Origin: Pseudothioclava nitratireducens
GTDB taxonomy: Bacteria; Pseudomonadota; Alphaproteobacteria; Rhodobacterales; Rhodobacteraceae
Assembly: GCF_029210495.1 (NCBI RefSeq)
Contig: NZ_JARGDK010000001.1
Location: 92,000-155,999 of the forward strand
Direction: 5' to 3'
DNA length: 64,000 nucleotides
Numbering within the stretch: the first letter of the stretch is position 1; the number at the start of each line of letters is the position of its first letter. Made by a program: the position numbers and the translations under genes. Under the pieces are notes generated by a model. The model did no database searches. It was given only the letters and a program-made list of their open reading frames with translations, and was not told the origin of the DNA. Positions 1 through 11,560 of this stretch are shown in pieces.

Positions 1-1
1 T

Positions 2-622
2 AGCCGCTTCGCATCCGAAGCGATGCGGCTTTTGTGCCTGCGCTCGGGGGCGCGCATTCGGCGGGCGGATTGCCTGCGCTCGGCGCATCGGCATCTGGCG
101 ACCTATCGGCCTGGGGTGGTGATCGTGGATATGGGGCTGCCCGACGGGTCGGGGGCCGATCTCATCCGGGAGATCAAGGCGATGCAGGCCCCGGTGCCGG
201 TCGTGCTGGGCACCTCTGGCGAGAGCGGGCTGGAGGCAGAGGCGCTGGCAGCCGGGGCGGATGGCTTCATGCCGAAGCCGCTTGAAAGCCTCGCGCAGTT
301 TCAGCAGACGATCCTTGCCGCGCTACCCGATGAGCGTCGCCCGCAAGGGCTTTATGCGCTCAGCGATGCGGTGATCGCGCCCGATCCGATCGCGCTTCAG
401 GACGACCTGCATCACATGGCCGAGGTGCTCTCGGATGCGAGCAGCCCGGCACAGTTCGGCTATGTCGCGCAGTTTCTGGCAGGCGTGGCCCGTTCCGCCC
501 ATGATCCGGCGCTGGAAACCGCGGCAGAGGCTGTCGGACGCGATGGCGGCCCCTCGCCCGAGGCCGTGTCGCATCTGTCTTCGCTAATGCAGGACCGGAT
601 TGCAGCCGGGGCGCGGTTCTGA
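2..622 (+). CDS. Response regulator receiver protein, 5' truncated by window edge
   Basis: The product carries a CheY-like receiver fold: VVIVDMGLPDGSG holds the likely phosphoacceptor Asp (about 36 residues after the ATG at 23), LGTSGES holds the switch Thr/Ser, and FMPKPLE holds the conserved Lys. The roughly 100 residues after the receiver look helical and match no output domain I recognise; a DNA-binding domain is not apparent, so it may be a single-domain or signalling-adaptor regulator. The reading frame stays open to base 2, and the usual acidic pair of a receiver N-terminus is not seen after the ATG at 23, so the true start most likely lies outside the window. The gene converges on the acetyltransferase with one base between the stop codons. 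Confidence 0.7.
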   Translation, partial: SRFASEAMRLLCLRSGARIRRADCLRSAHRHLATYRPGVVIVDMGLPDGSGADLIREIKAMQAPVPVVLGTSGESGLEAEALAAGADGFMPKPLESLAQFQQTILAALPDERRPQGLYALSDAVIAPDPIALQDDLHHMAEVLSDASSPAQFGYVAQFLAGVARSAHDPALETAAEAVGRDGGPSPEAVSHLSSLMQDRIAAGARF

Positions 623-623
623 G

Positions 624-1346
624 CTAGCCTGCCCGCTCTGCAAGAAGCGGATCGGAATGCGCCCGCACAAGCCGCGTAAGATCCGACAGACGTTCGATCT
701 GGCGCCCGTCTGCGTCGAAATTCGATGGCGCGAGCCACGCCTCATAGGCAGCCTGAAGCCCCGGCCACTCCGCATCGATCGCGGCAAACCAGGCTGTGTC
801 CCGGTTGCGCCCCTTAACGACGGCGGCCTGCCGGAAAACCCCCTCGAAGCTCAGGCCCAGACGCTCGGCCGCGCGCCGGGACGGCAGGTTGAGCGCATCG
901 CATTTCCACTCGAAGCGACGATAGCCCGCCTCGAACGCCCAACCGATCAGGCGCATCATCGCCTCACTCGACGCGCGCGTCCCCTGCAATCCCGGCGAAA
1001 GGCAGATATGACCAAGCTCGATAGAGCCAGCCTCGGGTGTGATCCGCATCAACGCCATGACACCGCCCGGCCGACCGGTTTCAAGGTCGATCACCGTGAA
1101 AAAACAGGGATCGCTCAGCGCCGCCATGTCCTTGACCCAGCGGATATAGGCGGGTTCGGAAACGAAGGGGCCGTAGGGCAGGTAATCCCAGATTGCGTCG
1201 TCGGTGGCGTTTGCGCGAAAGAGCCCGTGGGCATGGGCCTCACTCAACCGCTCCAAACGCATGTAACGCCCGGACAGGCTGTCGATTTCCGGCCTCACGG
1301 GCTGCGTCCAGCCCGGCAGCTCCACTCCGAATTTGCGCATACTCAT
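624..1346 (-). CDS. GNAT family N-acetyltransferase (RimJ/RimL-like)
   Basis: A 240-residue GNAT acetyltransferase, which would transfer acetyl from acetyl-CoA to an amine or protein N-terminus; the substrate is unknown. The N-terminal part contains the LSGRYMRLERLSEAHAHGLF motif seen in RimJ/RimL-like proteins. The acetyl-CoA loop is near LGHICLSPGLQGTRASSEAM, and the C-terminal part has RRFEWKCDALNLPSRRAAERLG, typical of this subgroup. GTG at 1349, ATG at 1346 and ATG at 1340 are all in frame; 1346 is preferred because an AGG lies about seven bases upstream. It is transcribed alone, convergent with the response regulator and divergent from the small membrane protein. Confidence 0.75.
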   Translation of the reverse strand: MSMRKFGVELPGWTQPVRPEIDSLSGRYMRLERLSEAHAHGLFRANATDDAIWDYLPYGPFVSEPAYIRWVKDMAALSDPCFFTVIDLETGRPGGVMALMRITPEAGSIELGHICLSPGLQGTRASSEAMMRLIGWAFEAGYRRFEWKCDALNLPSRRAAERLGLSFEGVFRQAAVVKGRNRDTAWFAAIDAEWPGLQAAYEAWLAPSNFDADGRQIERLSDLTRLVRAHSDPLLAERAG

Positions 1347-1487
1347 CACCGACCTGGCTTGTTTCGCGCCACGCTAGCGCAGGGCGGACCGGGGCGCAAT
1401 TGCCCCCAAAGCGCGCCAAAGCCATCCAATTCCTGCCGCATTTCGAAGCGATTCTACCAAGGTCAAAGCTGCCAAGAGACACAGAAG

Positions 1488-1622
1488 ATGAAGCACCGCA
1501 TCACCCGCATGATCGAGAATGAGCGCCTTGTGAACGCGACGCATTGGGCCGTGTTCAGCCTTGGCGCGCTGGCGCTCGGCGCCTCGCTGACCGCGACGGC
1601 GCTCAACCTGCTCTCCGCTTAA
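1488..1622 (+). CDS. Small single-span membrane protein, 44 residues, unknown function
   Basis: A short ORF beginning MKHRITRMIENERLVNATHW with a hydrophobic stretch from about residue 20 to 42 (AVFSLGALALGASLTATALN). A basic/charged head followed by one helix suggests a cytoplasm-facing single-span membrane peptide. The ATG at 1488 follows the purine-rich AAGAGACACAGAAG, a possible ribosome binding site. The stop codon at 1620-1622 overlaps the last codon of the convergent DUF1501 gene by four bases, the tight packing expected of a real gene in this genome. I do not recognise a family. Confidence 0.5.
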   Translation: MKHRITRMIENERLVNATHWAVFSLGALALGASLTATALNLLSA

Positions 1623-2860
1623 AGCAGGAACCCCGGGTCCGCGCCCAGATCGAGCCCCGGGAAGATCGACTCCTCCACCAGCGCCCGGTCCGCGCCGAAC
1701 ATCGCGCGCAAGGCCCAGCCCGCATAGGACCGGATATCCGCCGTGGGCATAAGATCGCGCCGGTCATAAAGATCAGCCTCCGCCAGCCCCGGCCAGCGCC
1801 CATAGACGCGCCCGCCGCGCAACGCGCCCCCGGCCATCACCATCGCACCGCCCGTCCCGTGATCTGTCCCGCGCGTGCCGTTCTCGCGCAGCGTGCGCCC
1901 GAATTCGGTCATCGCGAGCACCAGCGTCTCCCCCCAAACTGCCCCCAAGTGCGCGCGCAGCGTCAGAATCGCCGCCGAGAGACTGGCTGCCGGTCCCCGG
2001 ATCAGCCCGGCTTGCCCGCGATGCGTGTCCCAGCCGTTGATCGAAAAGGCCGCGATTCGGGTCTCGCCGCGCAGCCGCTCGGCGGTGAATTCGGCCAGCG
2101 CCTCGATGCTGCGGGTGGCCGCCTGACGGGCGGGCGACTGTGCGGAGGACATCATCGACGGCTCTATCTCGGCCTCGCCCTCATCTTCTGGCACAGCCAT
2201 GGCCGGGTCGTCCGCGTCGGTGATCCGCATCGCCTCGAGCGCGGCTTCGCGGAACAGTGGATCGTCGTGATAGACGTGATCGAGCAGCGCCCGCCCCTGC
2301 CCGGACAACGTAAGCCTCGCCTCGGGCGCCCATGACATCGAGGGGGCCGCGCCCGCGAGGATCGGGAGTTCCTGCTCGCCCACGGAAAACGCGGTTTCGG
2401 CCCGCGCGCCCGGCATGGATTGCAGCAGCCGGTTCAGCCAGCCATCGCGCCGCATCTCACCCGGCACATCGAGACCGGTCCCCGCTTCGAGCATATCCTG
2501 CCCGTCGAAATGCGAGCGCTTGTCCCGATAAGGCGTGGAGACGGCCTGCGCAAAGCCCAACTCCCCCGCCGACCAGAGCGGCATCAGATCGCTCAGAAGC
2601 GGGCTGAGCGCGAAGAAGCCGTCCAGATCATGCGCCCCCGCCTCAGGCCCGATGGCAAAGCCTGGACGTGCGGCGCGCAGGTTCGGGTCGCCATAGGGTT
2701 GGACCATGTCCAGTCCGTCCATCGCGCCCCGCAGGATGATGACAACCAACCGCCGATCACCCGGAGCAGCCGCCAGCGTGACCGAAGACATGAGCGGATG
2801 CGCCGCCGCCGAACAGCCGAGGATCGCCGAGCCTTGCAGGAAAATGCGTCTGGAAATCAT
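1619..2860 (-). CDS. DUF1501 family protein with Tat signal
   Basis: A 413-residue DUF1501 protein, a family with an alkaline-phosphatase/sulfatase-like fold and no firmly established role. The N-terminus MISRRIFLQGSAILGCSAAA is a twin-arginine signal (SRRIFLQ) followed by a hydrophobic stretch, so export in folded form is expected. LVVIILRGAMDGLDMVQPYGD is the family's opening motif, and TEFGRTLRENGTRGTDHGTG near the C-terminus matches its conserved block. The ATG at 2860 is chosen because GGAGGTAACGGT lies directly upstream and the signal peptide starts there; longer in-frame upstream sequence lies inside the preceding gene. It is the second gene of a pair: the DUF1800 stop is four bases upstream. 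Confidence 0.85.
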   Translation of the reverse strand: MISRRIFLQGSAILGCSAAAHPLMSSVTLAAAPGDRRLVVIILRGAMDGLDMVQPYGDPNLRAARPGFAIGPEAGAHDLDGFFALSPLLSDLMPLWSAGELGFAQAVSTPYRDKRSHFDGQDMLEAGTGLDVPGEMRRDGWLNRLLQSMPGARAETAFSVGEQELPILAGAAPSMSWAPEARLTLSGQGRALLDHVYHDDPLFREAALEAMRITDADDPAMAVPEDEGEAEIEPSMMSSAQSPARQAATRSIEALAEFTAERLRGETRIAAFSINGWDTHRGQAGLIRGPAASLSAAILTLRAHLGAVWGETLVLAMTEFGRTLRENGTRGTDHGTGGAMVMAGGALRGGRVYGRWPGLAEADLYDRRDLMPTADIRSYAGWALRAMFGADRALVEESIFPGLDLGADPGFLL

Positions 2861-2864
2861 ACCG

Positions 2865-4238
2865 TTACCTCCGGGAGAACTCTGGCGAGACGAGCACGAG
2901 CGCGATCGCCTCATGGCGCGCCTCGGCGCGGGGCACGGCAAAACGCAGCGCCTCGGAGGCACGGGCGCCCAGTGCCTGCTCGACGAAATCGCGCGGGTCG
3001 GGCAGCTTGGGCAGGATTTGCCTTGGGGCGGCCAGCGCCCATTGAATGCGGGCGGCCAATTGCTGCGGCGCGATCCAGGCCTCGGCCTCTTCGGGCCAGC
3101 CATCCGGCCCCGGCGCGCCGAGCCAGCGCTGCCCCATCACGCGCAGCGGCCAATAGACGTGACGCCGCATCTGCGCCGGATCGAGCGCCATCACGTCGGC
3201 CCCCGTAAGGCCTAGCGCACGCAGTGAGGCCGCGATGAATTCGAGCGGCTGGCGCAGTTTCGCACCCAAATCGGATTGCGCCTCGGGATGGGTGAGCAAG
3301 ACCTCATAGACCGGCAAGAGGGCGCCGTCTTGAGCCAGATACCGCTCGGCCATCGCCGCCACGAGATCGGGCGCAGGATCGGAGCCGATGAAATGGGCCG
3401 CCAGCTTATGGGACAGGTGCCGCGCCGTATCGGGGTGCAATGCCAACGCGTCGAGCGCCTCGAAGATCGGTGCCAGCGTCGCCGGGTCGCCCCCGTAACG
3501 CACGCCCAGAACCTGCTCCGCCCCCGGCTCGGCGAGATCGGGGTTGAAAAAGAACCCCTCCTCGCCATTGGCGCGCATCCCGGTGAAGAGTTCCGCCAGT
3601 TGGCGCACGTCATCTTGGGTGTAGCTGCCCCCGACGCCGAGCGTGTGCAGCTCCATCACCTCGCGCGCGAGGTTCTCGTTCAGCCCGAGTTGGCGCTGCG
3701 GTTTCTTTTGCGCGAGGCGGGAATTCGGCCCAACGGAATTCACCTGATCGAGATAGTGCAGCATCATCGGATGCGTTACCGCCGCGCGCAGCATGTCTGG
3801 AAAACGGCCCGTGAGATGCGGACGGAGCGCTGTTTCGGCATGGCTCACGGCGAGGCTTTGCTCCAGCAGACGGCGGCTGCGGATGGTGAAATGGTCGCTC
3901 CAGAACCCCATGAGCCGCTCGCGCAGGCCCGTCGGGTCTTCGACCCCGCGGGCAAGCGTGATTTGCAGGCTGCCGATGAGCGCCTCGTGAAGGCTTTGCT
4001 TGTGACGCTTGAAGGCAGGCCCTACGGCATCGGGATCGTCCCGTTCGGCCCGCTTCAGGCGCAGAAATTCCCGCTGCATTTCGAGCGCTTGCGCCAGACC
4101 CATCCCCGGCCAGCGCGCAGCGAGATGATCCTCGCCGCGCAAAGCCGCGAGCACGGCGTCCGGGCTGTCTGACGGGGCCTGATGGGGCGACAGGCCATAG
4201 CCGAAGCGAAAGGCGGAAATCTCGGAAAAGGCGGGCAC
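2865..4238 (-). CDS. DUF1800 family protein
   Basis: A 457-residue DUF1800 protein, almost always encoded next to DUF1501 genes in bacteria; its biochemical activity is not established. Family features visible here are RLMGFWSDHFTIR, LNENLAREVMELHTLGVGG and YTQDDVRQLAELFTG. The start is a GTG at 4238 preceded by CAGGAG at good spacing. Unlike its partner it has no signal peptide (MPAFSEISAFRFGYGLSPHQ), so it either stays in the cytoplasm or would need to leave with the Tat-exported DUF1501 protein. The two genes are separated by four bases and are almost certainly cotranscribed. Confidence 0.85.
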   Translation of the reverse strand: MPAFSEISAFRFGYGLSPHQAPSDSPDAVLAALRGEDHLAARWPGMGLAQALEMQREFLRLKRAERDDPDAVGPAFKRHKQSLHEALIGSLQITLARGVEDPTGLRERLMGFWSDHFTIRSRRLLEQSLAVSHAETALRPHLTGRFPDMLRAAVTHPMMLHYLDQVNSVGPNSRLAQKKPQRQLGLNENLAREVMELHTLGVGGSYTQDDVRQLAELFTGMRANGEEGFFFNPDLAEPGAEQVLGVRYGGDPATLAPIFEALDALALHPDTARHLSHKLAAHFIGSDPAPDLVAAMAERYLAQDGALLPVYEVLLTHPEAQSDLGAKLRQPLEFIAASLRALGLTGADVMALDPAQMRRHVYWPLRVMGQRWLGAPGPDGWPEEAEAWIAPQQLAARIQWALAAPRQILPKLPDPRDFVEQALGARASEALRFAVPRAEARHEAIALVLVSPEFSRR

Positions 4239-4373
4239 TGGCGACTCCTGTCACGATCCGCCCCGGCGAAGCGGCGCGATCCTTGCGGTCAGTATTGCGC
4301 AAGCGCGCGGCGCGGCAAGCACACAAATACGTCACCGAAAGCCACCCGGCGGAGCCTCGCCGGCAAAGAAAAA

Positions 4374-4509
4374 GGGGGCGCTGCCCCCTCTGGCGCTTTG
4401 CGCCATTCACCCCCGGGATATTTGCGGCAGACTGACAGGCAAGCGGGTTGGCTTCCAATCGCTCAAAATATCCCGGGGGAGGCCGAAGGCCGGGGGCAGA
4501 GCCCCCTCT
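4374..4509. repeat. Paired inverted copies of a gene-end repeat (locus A)
   Basis: The 287-bp gap between the 3' end of aspS and the start of the DUF1800 gene holds two head-to-head repeat units. The first has a GGGGGC-GCT-GCCCCC hairpin (from 4374) and CCCCGGGATATTT at 4411-4423, followed by the tail GCGGCAGACTGACA. The second, in opposite orientation, starts with CTTCCAATCGCTC at 4452, then AAATATCCCGGGGG, and ends with a GGGGGC-AGA-GCCCCC hairpin at about 4492-4506. The same cores and tails recur at 19.6, 21.7 and 63.9 kb. The likely role is an aspS terminator/REP-like element. The rest of the gap shows nothing further. Confidence 0.75.
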
Positions 4510-4525
4510 TCGTGGCCGCCCCCGA

Positions 4526-6307
4526 TCAGTCCTGCGGGATCACTCGCAGCGACAGTTCGCGCAGCTGTTCGTTGGTGGGTTCCGAAGGCGCGCCCATCAT
4601 CAGGTCTTCGGCGCGCTGGTTCATCGGGAACATGATGACTTCGCGGATGTTCGCCTCATCCGCGAGCAGCATCACGATCCGGTCGATACCCGCCGCGCAG
4701 CCACCGTGGGGCGGGGCGCCGTATTTGAACGCCTTGACCATGCCGCCAAAGCGTTTTTCAACTTCGGAGGCCGGGTAGCCGGCAATCTCGAAGGCCTTGT
4801 ACATGATCTCGAGCTTGTGGTTCCGGATTGCGCCGGACACGAGTTCGTAGCCGTTGCAGGCGAGGTCATATTGGTAGCCGAGCACGTCGAGCGGGTCGCC
4901 CGAGAGCGCCTCCATGCCACCTTGCGGCATCGAGAACGGGTTGTGCGAGAAGTCCACCTTGCCCTCGTCGTCCTTCTCATACATCGGGAAGTCGACGATC
5001 CATGCGAATTTGAACTGATCCTTGTCGGCCAGACCTAGCTCGTCGCCGATCACGTTGCGCGCACGCCCCGCGACCGCTTCGAAGCTCTCGGGTTTGCCGC
5101 CGAGGAAGAAGGCCGCGTCGCCCACGCCAAGACCAAGCTGCTGGCGGATCGCCTCGGTGCGCTCGGGGCCGATATTTTTCGCCAGCGGACCAGCGGCTTC
5201 CATGCCCGAGCCATCCTCGGCCTCGCGCCAGAAGATATAGCCCATCCCCGGCAGGCCCTGCTCTTGCGCGAATTTGTTCATCCGGTCGCAGAACTTGCGC
5301 GAGCCGCCGGTCGGCGCGGGGATCGCGCGAATTTCGGTGCCGTCTTGCTCCAGGAGCTTGGCGAAGATCGCAAAGCCCGAGCCGGCGAAATGCTCCGAGA
5401 CGACCTGCATCTCGATCGGGTTGCGCAGGTCGGGCTTGTCGGAGCCGTATTTCAGCAGCGCCTCGGCATAGGGGATGCGCGGCCAGTCGCTATCGACGCG
5501 GCGCCCGCCACCGAACTCTTCGAAGAGGCCCTGAATCACCGGTTGGATCGCGGCGAAAATGTCCTCTTGCTCGACGAAGCTCATTTCGAGGTCGAGCTGG
5601 TAGAAGTCGGTCGGGCTCCGGTCGGCGCGCGGGTCTTCGTCACGGAAGCAGGGCGCGATCTGGAAGTATTTGTCGAAACCGCCCACCATGATGAGCTGCT
5701 TGAACTGCTGCGGTGCCTGCGGCAGCGCGTAGAACTTGCCCGGATGCAGGCGCGAGGGCACGAGGAAGTCGCGCGCGCCCTCGGGCGAGGAGGCCGTGAT
5801 GATCGGGGTCTGGAACTCGGTGAAGCCGCTGTCCCACATGCGGTTGCGCAGCGAGCGGACCACGTTCGAGCGCAGCATGATGTTGTGGTGCAGGCTCTCG
5901 CGGCGCAGGTCGAGGAAGCGGTAGGCCAGACGGGTTTCCTCGGGGTAGTCCTGATCGCCAAAGACCGGGAGCGGCAATTCGCCCTCGACCGCGCCCAGCA
6001 CTTCGATCTCGCGGACATAGACCTCGATCTCGCCGGTCGGGATCTTGGGGTTGATCAGGCTTTCGTCGCGGCGCTTCACGGTGCCGTCGATGCGGATCAC
6101 CCATTCCGAGCGCACGCTTTCCATCGCCTTGAACGCGTCCGAGTCGCCATCGCAGAGCACCTGTGTCATGCCGTAATGGTCGCGCAGATCGATGAACAGG
6201 ACCCCGCCATGATCGCGCACACGATGGACCCAGCCCGCAAGACGGACGGTTTCCCCCGCGTTGGCAGCAGTCAGATCGGCGCAGGTATGGCTGCGATAGG
6301 CGTGCAT
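4526..6307 (-). CDS. aspS: Aspartyl-tRNA synthetase
   Basis: Charges tRNA-Asp (or tRNA-Asp/Asn) with aspartate. The 593-residue length and organisation are of the bacterial class II enzyme: an N-terminal OB-fold anticodon domain ([20 protein letters not shown]), motif 2 [19 protein letters not shown], the bacterial GAD insertion around residues 300-400, and motif 3 [13 protein letters not shown]. Whether it discriminates against tRNA-Asn cannot be told from sequence by eye. An upstream in-frame ATG exists at 6340, but the ATG at 6307 follows AAAAGGGGAGCCAT and begins MHAYRSHTC, the usual N-terminus. It is divergent from carB; a TTGACT hexamer at 6376-6371 may be part of its promoter. Confidence 0.97.
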   Translation of the reverse strand: MHAYRSHTCADLTAANAGETVRLAGWVHRVRDHGGVLFIDLRDHYGMTQVLCDGDSDAFKAMESVRSEWVIRIDGTVKRRDESLINPKIPTGEIEVYVREIEVLGAVEGELPLPVFGDQDYPEETRLAYRFLDLRRESLHHNIMLRSNVVRSLRNRMWDSGFTEFQTPIITASSPEGARDFLVPSRLHPGKFYALPQAPQQFKQLIMVGGFDKYFQIAPCFRDEDPRADRSPTDFYQLDLEMSFVEQEDIFAAIQPVIQGLFEEFGGGRRVDSDWPRIPYAEALLKYGSDKPDLRNPIEMQVVSEHFAGSGFAIFAKLLEQDGTEIRAIPAPTGGSRKFCDRMNKFAQEQGLPGMGYIFWREAEDGSGMEAAGPLAKNIGPERTEAIRQQLGLGVGDAAFFLGGKPESFEAVAGRARNVIGDELGLADKDQFKFAWIVDFPMYEKDDEGKVDFSHNPFSMPQGGMEALSGDPLDVLGYQYDLACNGYELVSGAIRNHKLEIMYKAFEIAGYPASEVEKRFGGMVKAFKYGAPPHGGCAAGIDRIVMLLADEANIREVIMFPMNQRAEDLMMGAPSEPTNEQLRELSLRVIPQD

Positions 6308-6430
6308 ATGGCTCCCCTTTTCTGGGCCCGAGTTCGTCATTCGGCCCGATCAACAGCGAGCCGACGCCAAAGTCAAGCGCACCGCTCCAAAAACCCAAGA
6401 GGAAAAGCGCGAGGGGCGGCTTTTCGGGCC

Positions 6431-6467
6431 TTGCGCCGGGCGGCTTGATGGCTATAACCCCCATCAA
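6431..6467 (+). promoter_or_regulatory. Probable carB promoter with overlapping inverted repeat
   Basis: TTGCGC (6431-6436) and TATAAC (6453-6458), 16 bases apart, make a plausible sigma-70 promoter about 70 bases before carB. The -10 is flanked by a perfect inverted repeat, TTGATGG (6445-6451) and CCATCAA (6461-6467), nine bases apart. A dimeric repressor bound there would block the promoter; no regulator is identified. Confidence 0.4.
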
Positions 6468-6526
6468 TTTGCGCGCGCCCTTCCGGGCTGCGGGCTTTCT
6501 GCTGCCAAACATCGCCGGGGGTCACC

Positions 6527-9859
<3,333 letters not shown>

Positions 9860-9881
9860 TCCGGGCCACAAACCACACGAA

Positions 9882-9906
9882 GGGCCACCCGCCGGGTGGC
9901 CCTTTT
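9882..9906 (+). terminator. Rho-independent terminator after carB
   Basis: GGGCCACCC-GCC-GGGTGGCCC forms a nine-base-pair GC-rich hairpin followed by TTTT, 22 bases after the carB stop codon. Confidence 0.85.
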
Positions 9907-9961
9907 GCATTGTGCAAGATGGGCCTTCACTCGGCCTCGGCGCCGTGCCACTCTGCGCGCC

Positions 9962-11035
9962 ATGACACATGATTTCCTGATCATCGGCGGGGGCATCGCG
10001 GGAATTTCCGCTGCGGCCCGCCTCGCGCCGCTCGGCTCGGTCCTTCTGCTCGAAGCCGAGGATAATTTCGCCTATCACGCCTCGGGACGCTCCGCCGCGC
10101 TCTATGAGCCGCGCTACGGCAATCCGGCTGTGGTCGCGCTTTCGATGGCCTCGAACGACTTCTTTCAGGCGTCGGGCACGCTGAGCCCGCGCGGGCTCAT
10201 GTTCATCGACACCCCCGATCAGCGCGCCCGGTTCGAGCAAAGCGTTAAGGCCTTTGATCTCGATCCCCTCTCGGTCGAGGAGGCGCGCGCGATCGTGCCG
10301 ATCCTGAACCCGGAAGTGGTGGGGCTCGCGGCCTATGCGCGCCATGCTTGGGATGTCGATACCGACCTGCTGATCCAGAATTTCCTGCGCGAGGCCCGCG
10401 CGCATGGGGCGGAGACCCGCAGCCGCGCGCCGGTCCGTGCGATCCGCCAGATCACGGGCGGCTGGGCGGTTGAGACCCCCGAAGGCACGCATGAGGCGCG
10501 GATCATCGTGAACGCGGCGGGGGCCTGGGCCGATCCGGTGGCGGAGATGGCAGGCCTCGCGCCGCTCGGCATTCAGCCCTATCGCCGCTCTATGGCGCGC
10601 CTGCCCGCACCCGGTGGCCATGACGTCTCGGGCTGGCCGATGCTGATCGGCGGGGCCGAGGATTGGTATGCCAAGCCCGATGCGGGGGCACTGATCGTCT
10701 CGCCCGCCGAGGAAGACCCGATGACCCCGCATGACGCCTTTGCGGACGATATGGTGCTGGCCGAGGGCCTTGCGCGCTATGAAGAGATGGTCACCGAACC
10801 CGTCACGCGGCTTCTGAGCAACTGGGCCGGTCTGCGCAGCTTTGCCCCCGACCGGGTGCCGGTCATCGGCTTTGCGCCCGATGCGCCCGGGTTCTTCTGG
10901 CTTGCGGGACAGGGCGGATATGGGTTCCAGACCTGCCCCGCCGCCTGTCAGCTTGTTGCCGACCTGATCGGCGGGCGGGCGCCTGATCTGCCGCCCGAGA
11001 TCGTCGCCTCGCTGTCGCCCGCGCGCTTCGCCTGA
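9962..11035 (+). CDS. FAD-dependent oxidoreductase (DAO/DadA family)
   Basis: A 357-residue flavoprotein of the D-amino-acid oxidase fold: the N-terminal dinucleotide-binding motif [18 protein letters not shown] sits at residues 5-22, and the C-terminal FFWLAGQGGYGFQTCPA block closes the FAD site. Relatives oxidise D-amino acids, glycine, sarcosine or related amines; the substrate cannot be assigned here. The ATG at 9962 is chosen because MTHDFLIIGGG is the canonical start; a longer in-frame form from 9896 would run through the carB terminator. No clear Shine-Dalgarno sequence precedes it, and the message may be nearly leaderless. Confidence 0.8.
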   Translation: MTHDFLIIGGGIAGISAAARLAPLGSVLLLEAEDNFAYHASGRSAALYEPRYGNPAVVALSMASNDFFQASGTLSPRGLMFIDTPDQRARFEQSVKAFDLDPLSVEEARAIVPILNPEVVGLAAYARHAWDVDTDLLIQNFLREARAHGAETRSRAPVRAIRQITGGWAVETPEGTHEARIIVNAAGAWADPVAEMAGLAPLGIQPYRRSMARLPAPGGHDVSGWPMLIGGAEDWYAKPDAGALIVSPAEEDPMTPHDAFADDMVLAEGLARYEEMVTEPVTRLLSNWAGLRSFAPDRVPVIGFAPDAPGFFWLAGQGGYGFQTCPAACQLVADLIGGRAPDLPPEIVASLSPARFA

Positions 11036-11056
11036 CATTCGAAAAGCTGCATCTGA

Positions 11057-11070
11057 TTGATGCACATCAA
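11057..11070 (+). promoter_or_regulatory. FNR/FnrL-type box
   Basis: TTGAT-GCAC-ATCAA is a perfect match to the FNR/FnrL consensus TTGAT-N4-ATCAA. It lies between the DadA-like gene and the CMD-family gene, centred 64 bases before that gene's ATG. An AATAAT hexamer at 11100-11105 could serve as the -10, putting the box near -48. Oxygen-responsive control of the downstream gene is the obvious inference. Confidence 0.65.
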
Positions 11071-11127
11071 GGCCCGCCGGGGCGATCCGTGCGACAGGGA
11101 ATAATCCCTTTCGAACAGGAGAACCCC

Positions 11128-11469
11128 ATGAGCTACAAAGAGAAAATCGGCGAAATGCGCAATGAGTTGCGCGTCATGTACAAGACCATCCCCGACGCGA
11201 CCGCCGGGTTCGGCGTGCTGTCGAAGGCGGTAAAAGAAAACGGTCCGCTCGACGTCAAGACCAAGGAATTCATCGCGCTCGGCATGGCGGTCGTGCTGCG
11301 CTGCGAGCCCTGCATCATGTTCCACGTCGAGGCGTTGATGAAGGCCGGCGGCACCCGCGAGGAACTGGGTGATGTGCTGGCGATGGCGATCCAGATGGGT
11401 GGCGGGCCTGGCGTCATGTATGCGGGCCACGCGCTGGCTTGCTGGGACGAGCTCGCGGGCGAGGCCTGA
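11128..11469 (+). CDS. Carboxymuconolactone decarboxylase/AhpD-family protein
   Basis: A 113-residue all-helical CMD-family protein with a redox CxxC and neighbouring His (RCEPCIMFHVEALMKAG), the arrangement of AhpD-like alkylhydroperoxidase or thiol-disulfide proteins. It is therefore more likely a peroxidase/redox protein than a decarboxylase. The ATG at 11128 follows CAGGAGAACCCC; an upstream in-frame ATG at 11089 lacks such a site. It is a single gene between an FNR-type box and a terminator, suggesting control by oxygen. Confidence 0.8.
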   Translation: MSYKEKIGEMRNELRVMYKTIPDATAGFGVLSKAVKENGPLDVKTKEFIALGMAVVLRCEPCIMFHVEALMKAGGTREELGDVLAMAIQMGGGPGVMYAGHALACWDELAGEA

Positions 11470-11493
11470 TCCGATCCCAACATTCTATCTGTG

Positions 11494-11522
11494 ACAGGCC
11501 CGCGCCGGAAACGCGGGCCTGT
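11494..11522 (+). terminator. Hairpin terminator after the CMD-family gene
   Basis: ACAGGCCCGCG and CGCGGGCCTGT form an 11-base-pair perfect stem around a seven-base loop (CCGGAAA). The following sequence TGCGTTTC is only weakly T-rich. Confidence 0.7.
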
Positions 11523-11560
11523 TGCGTTTCATGAGTAATCATTGTGTTACGGAGGACGAA

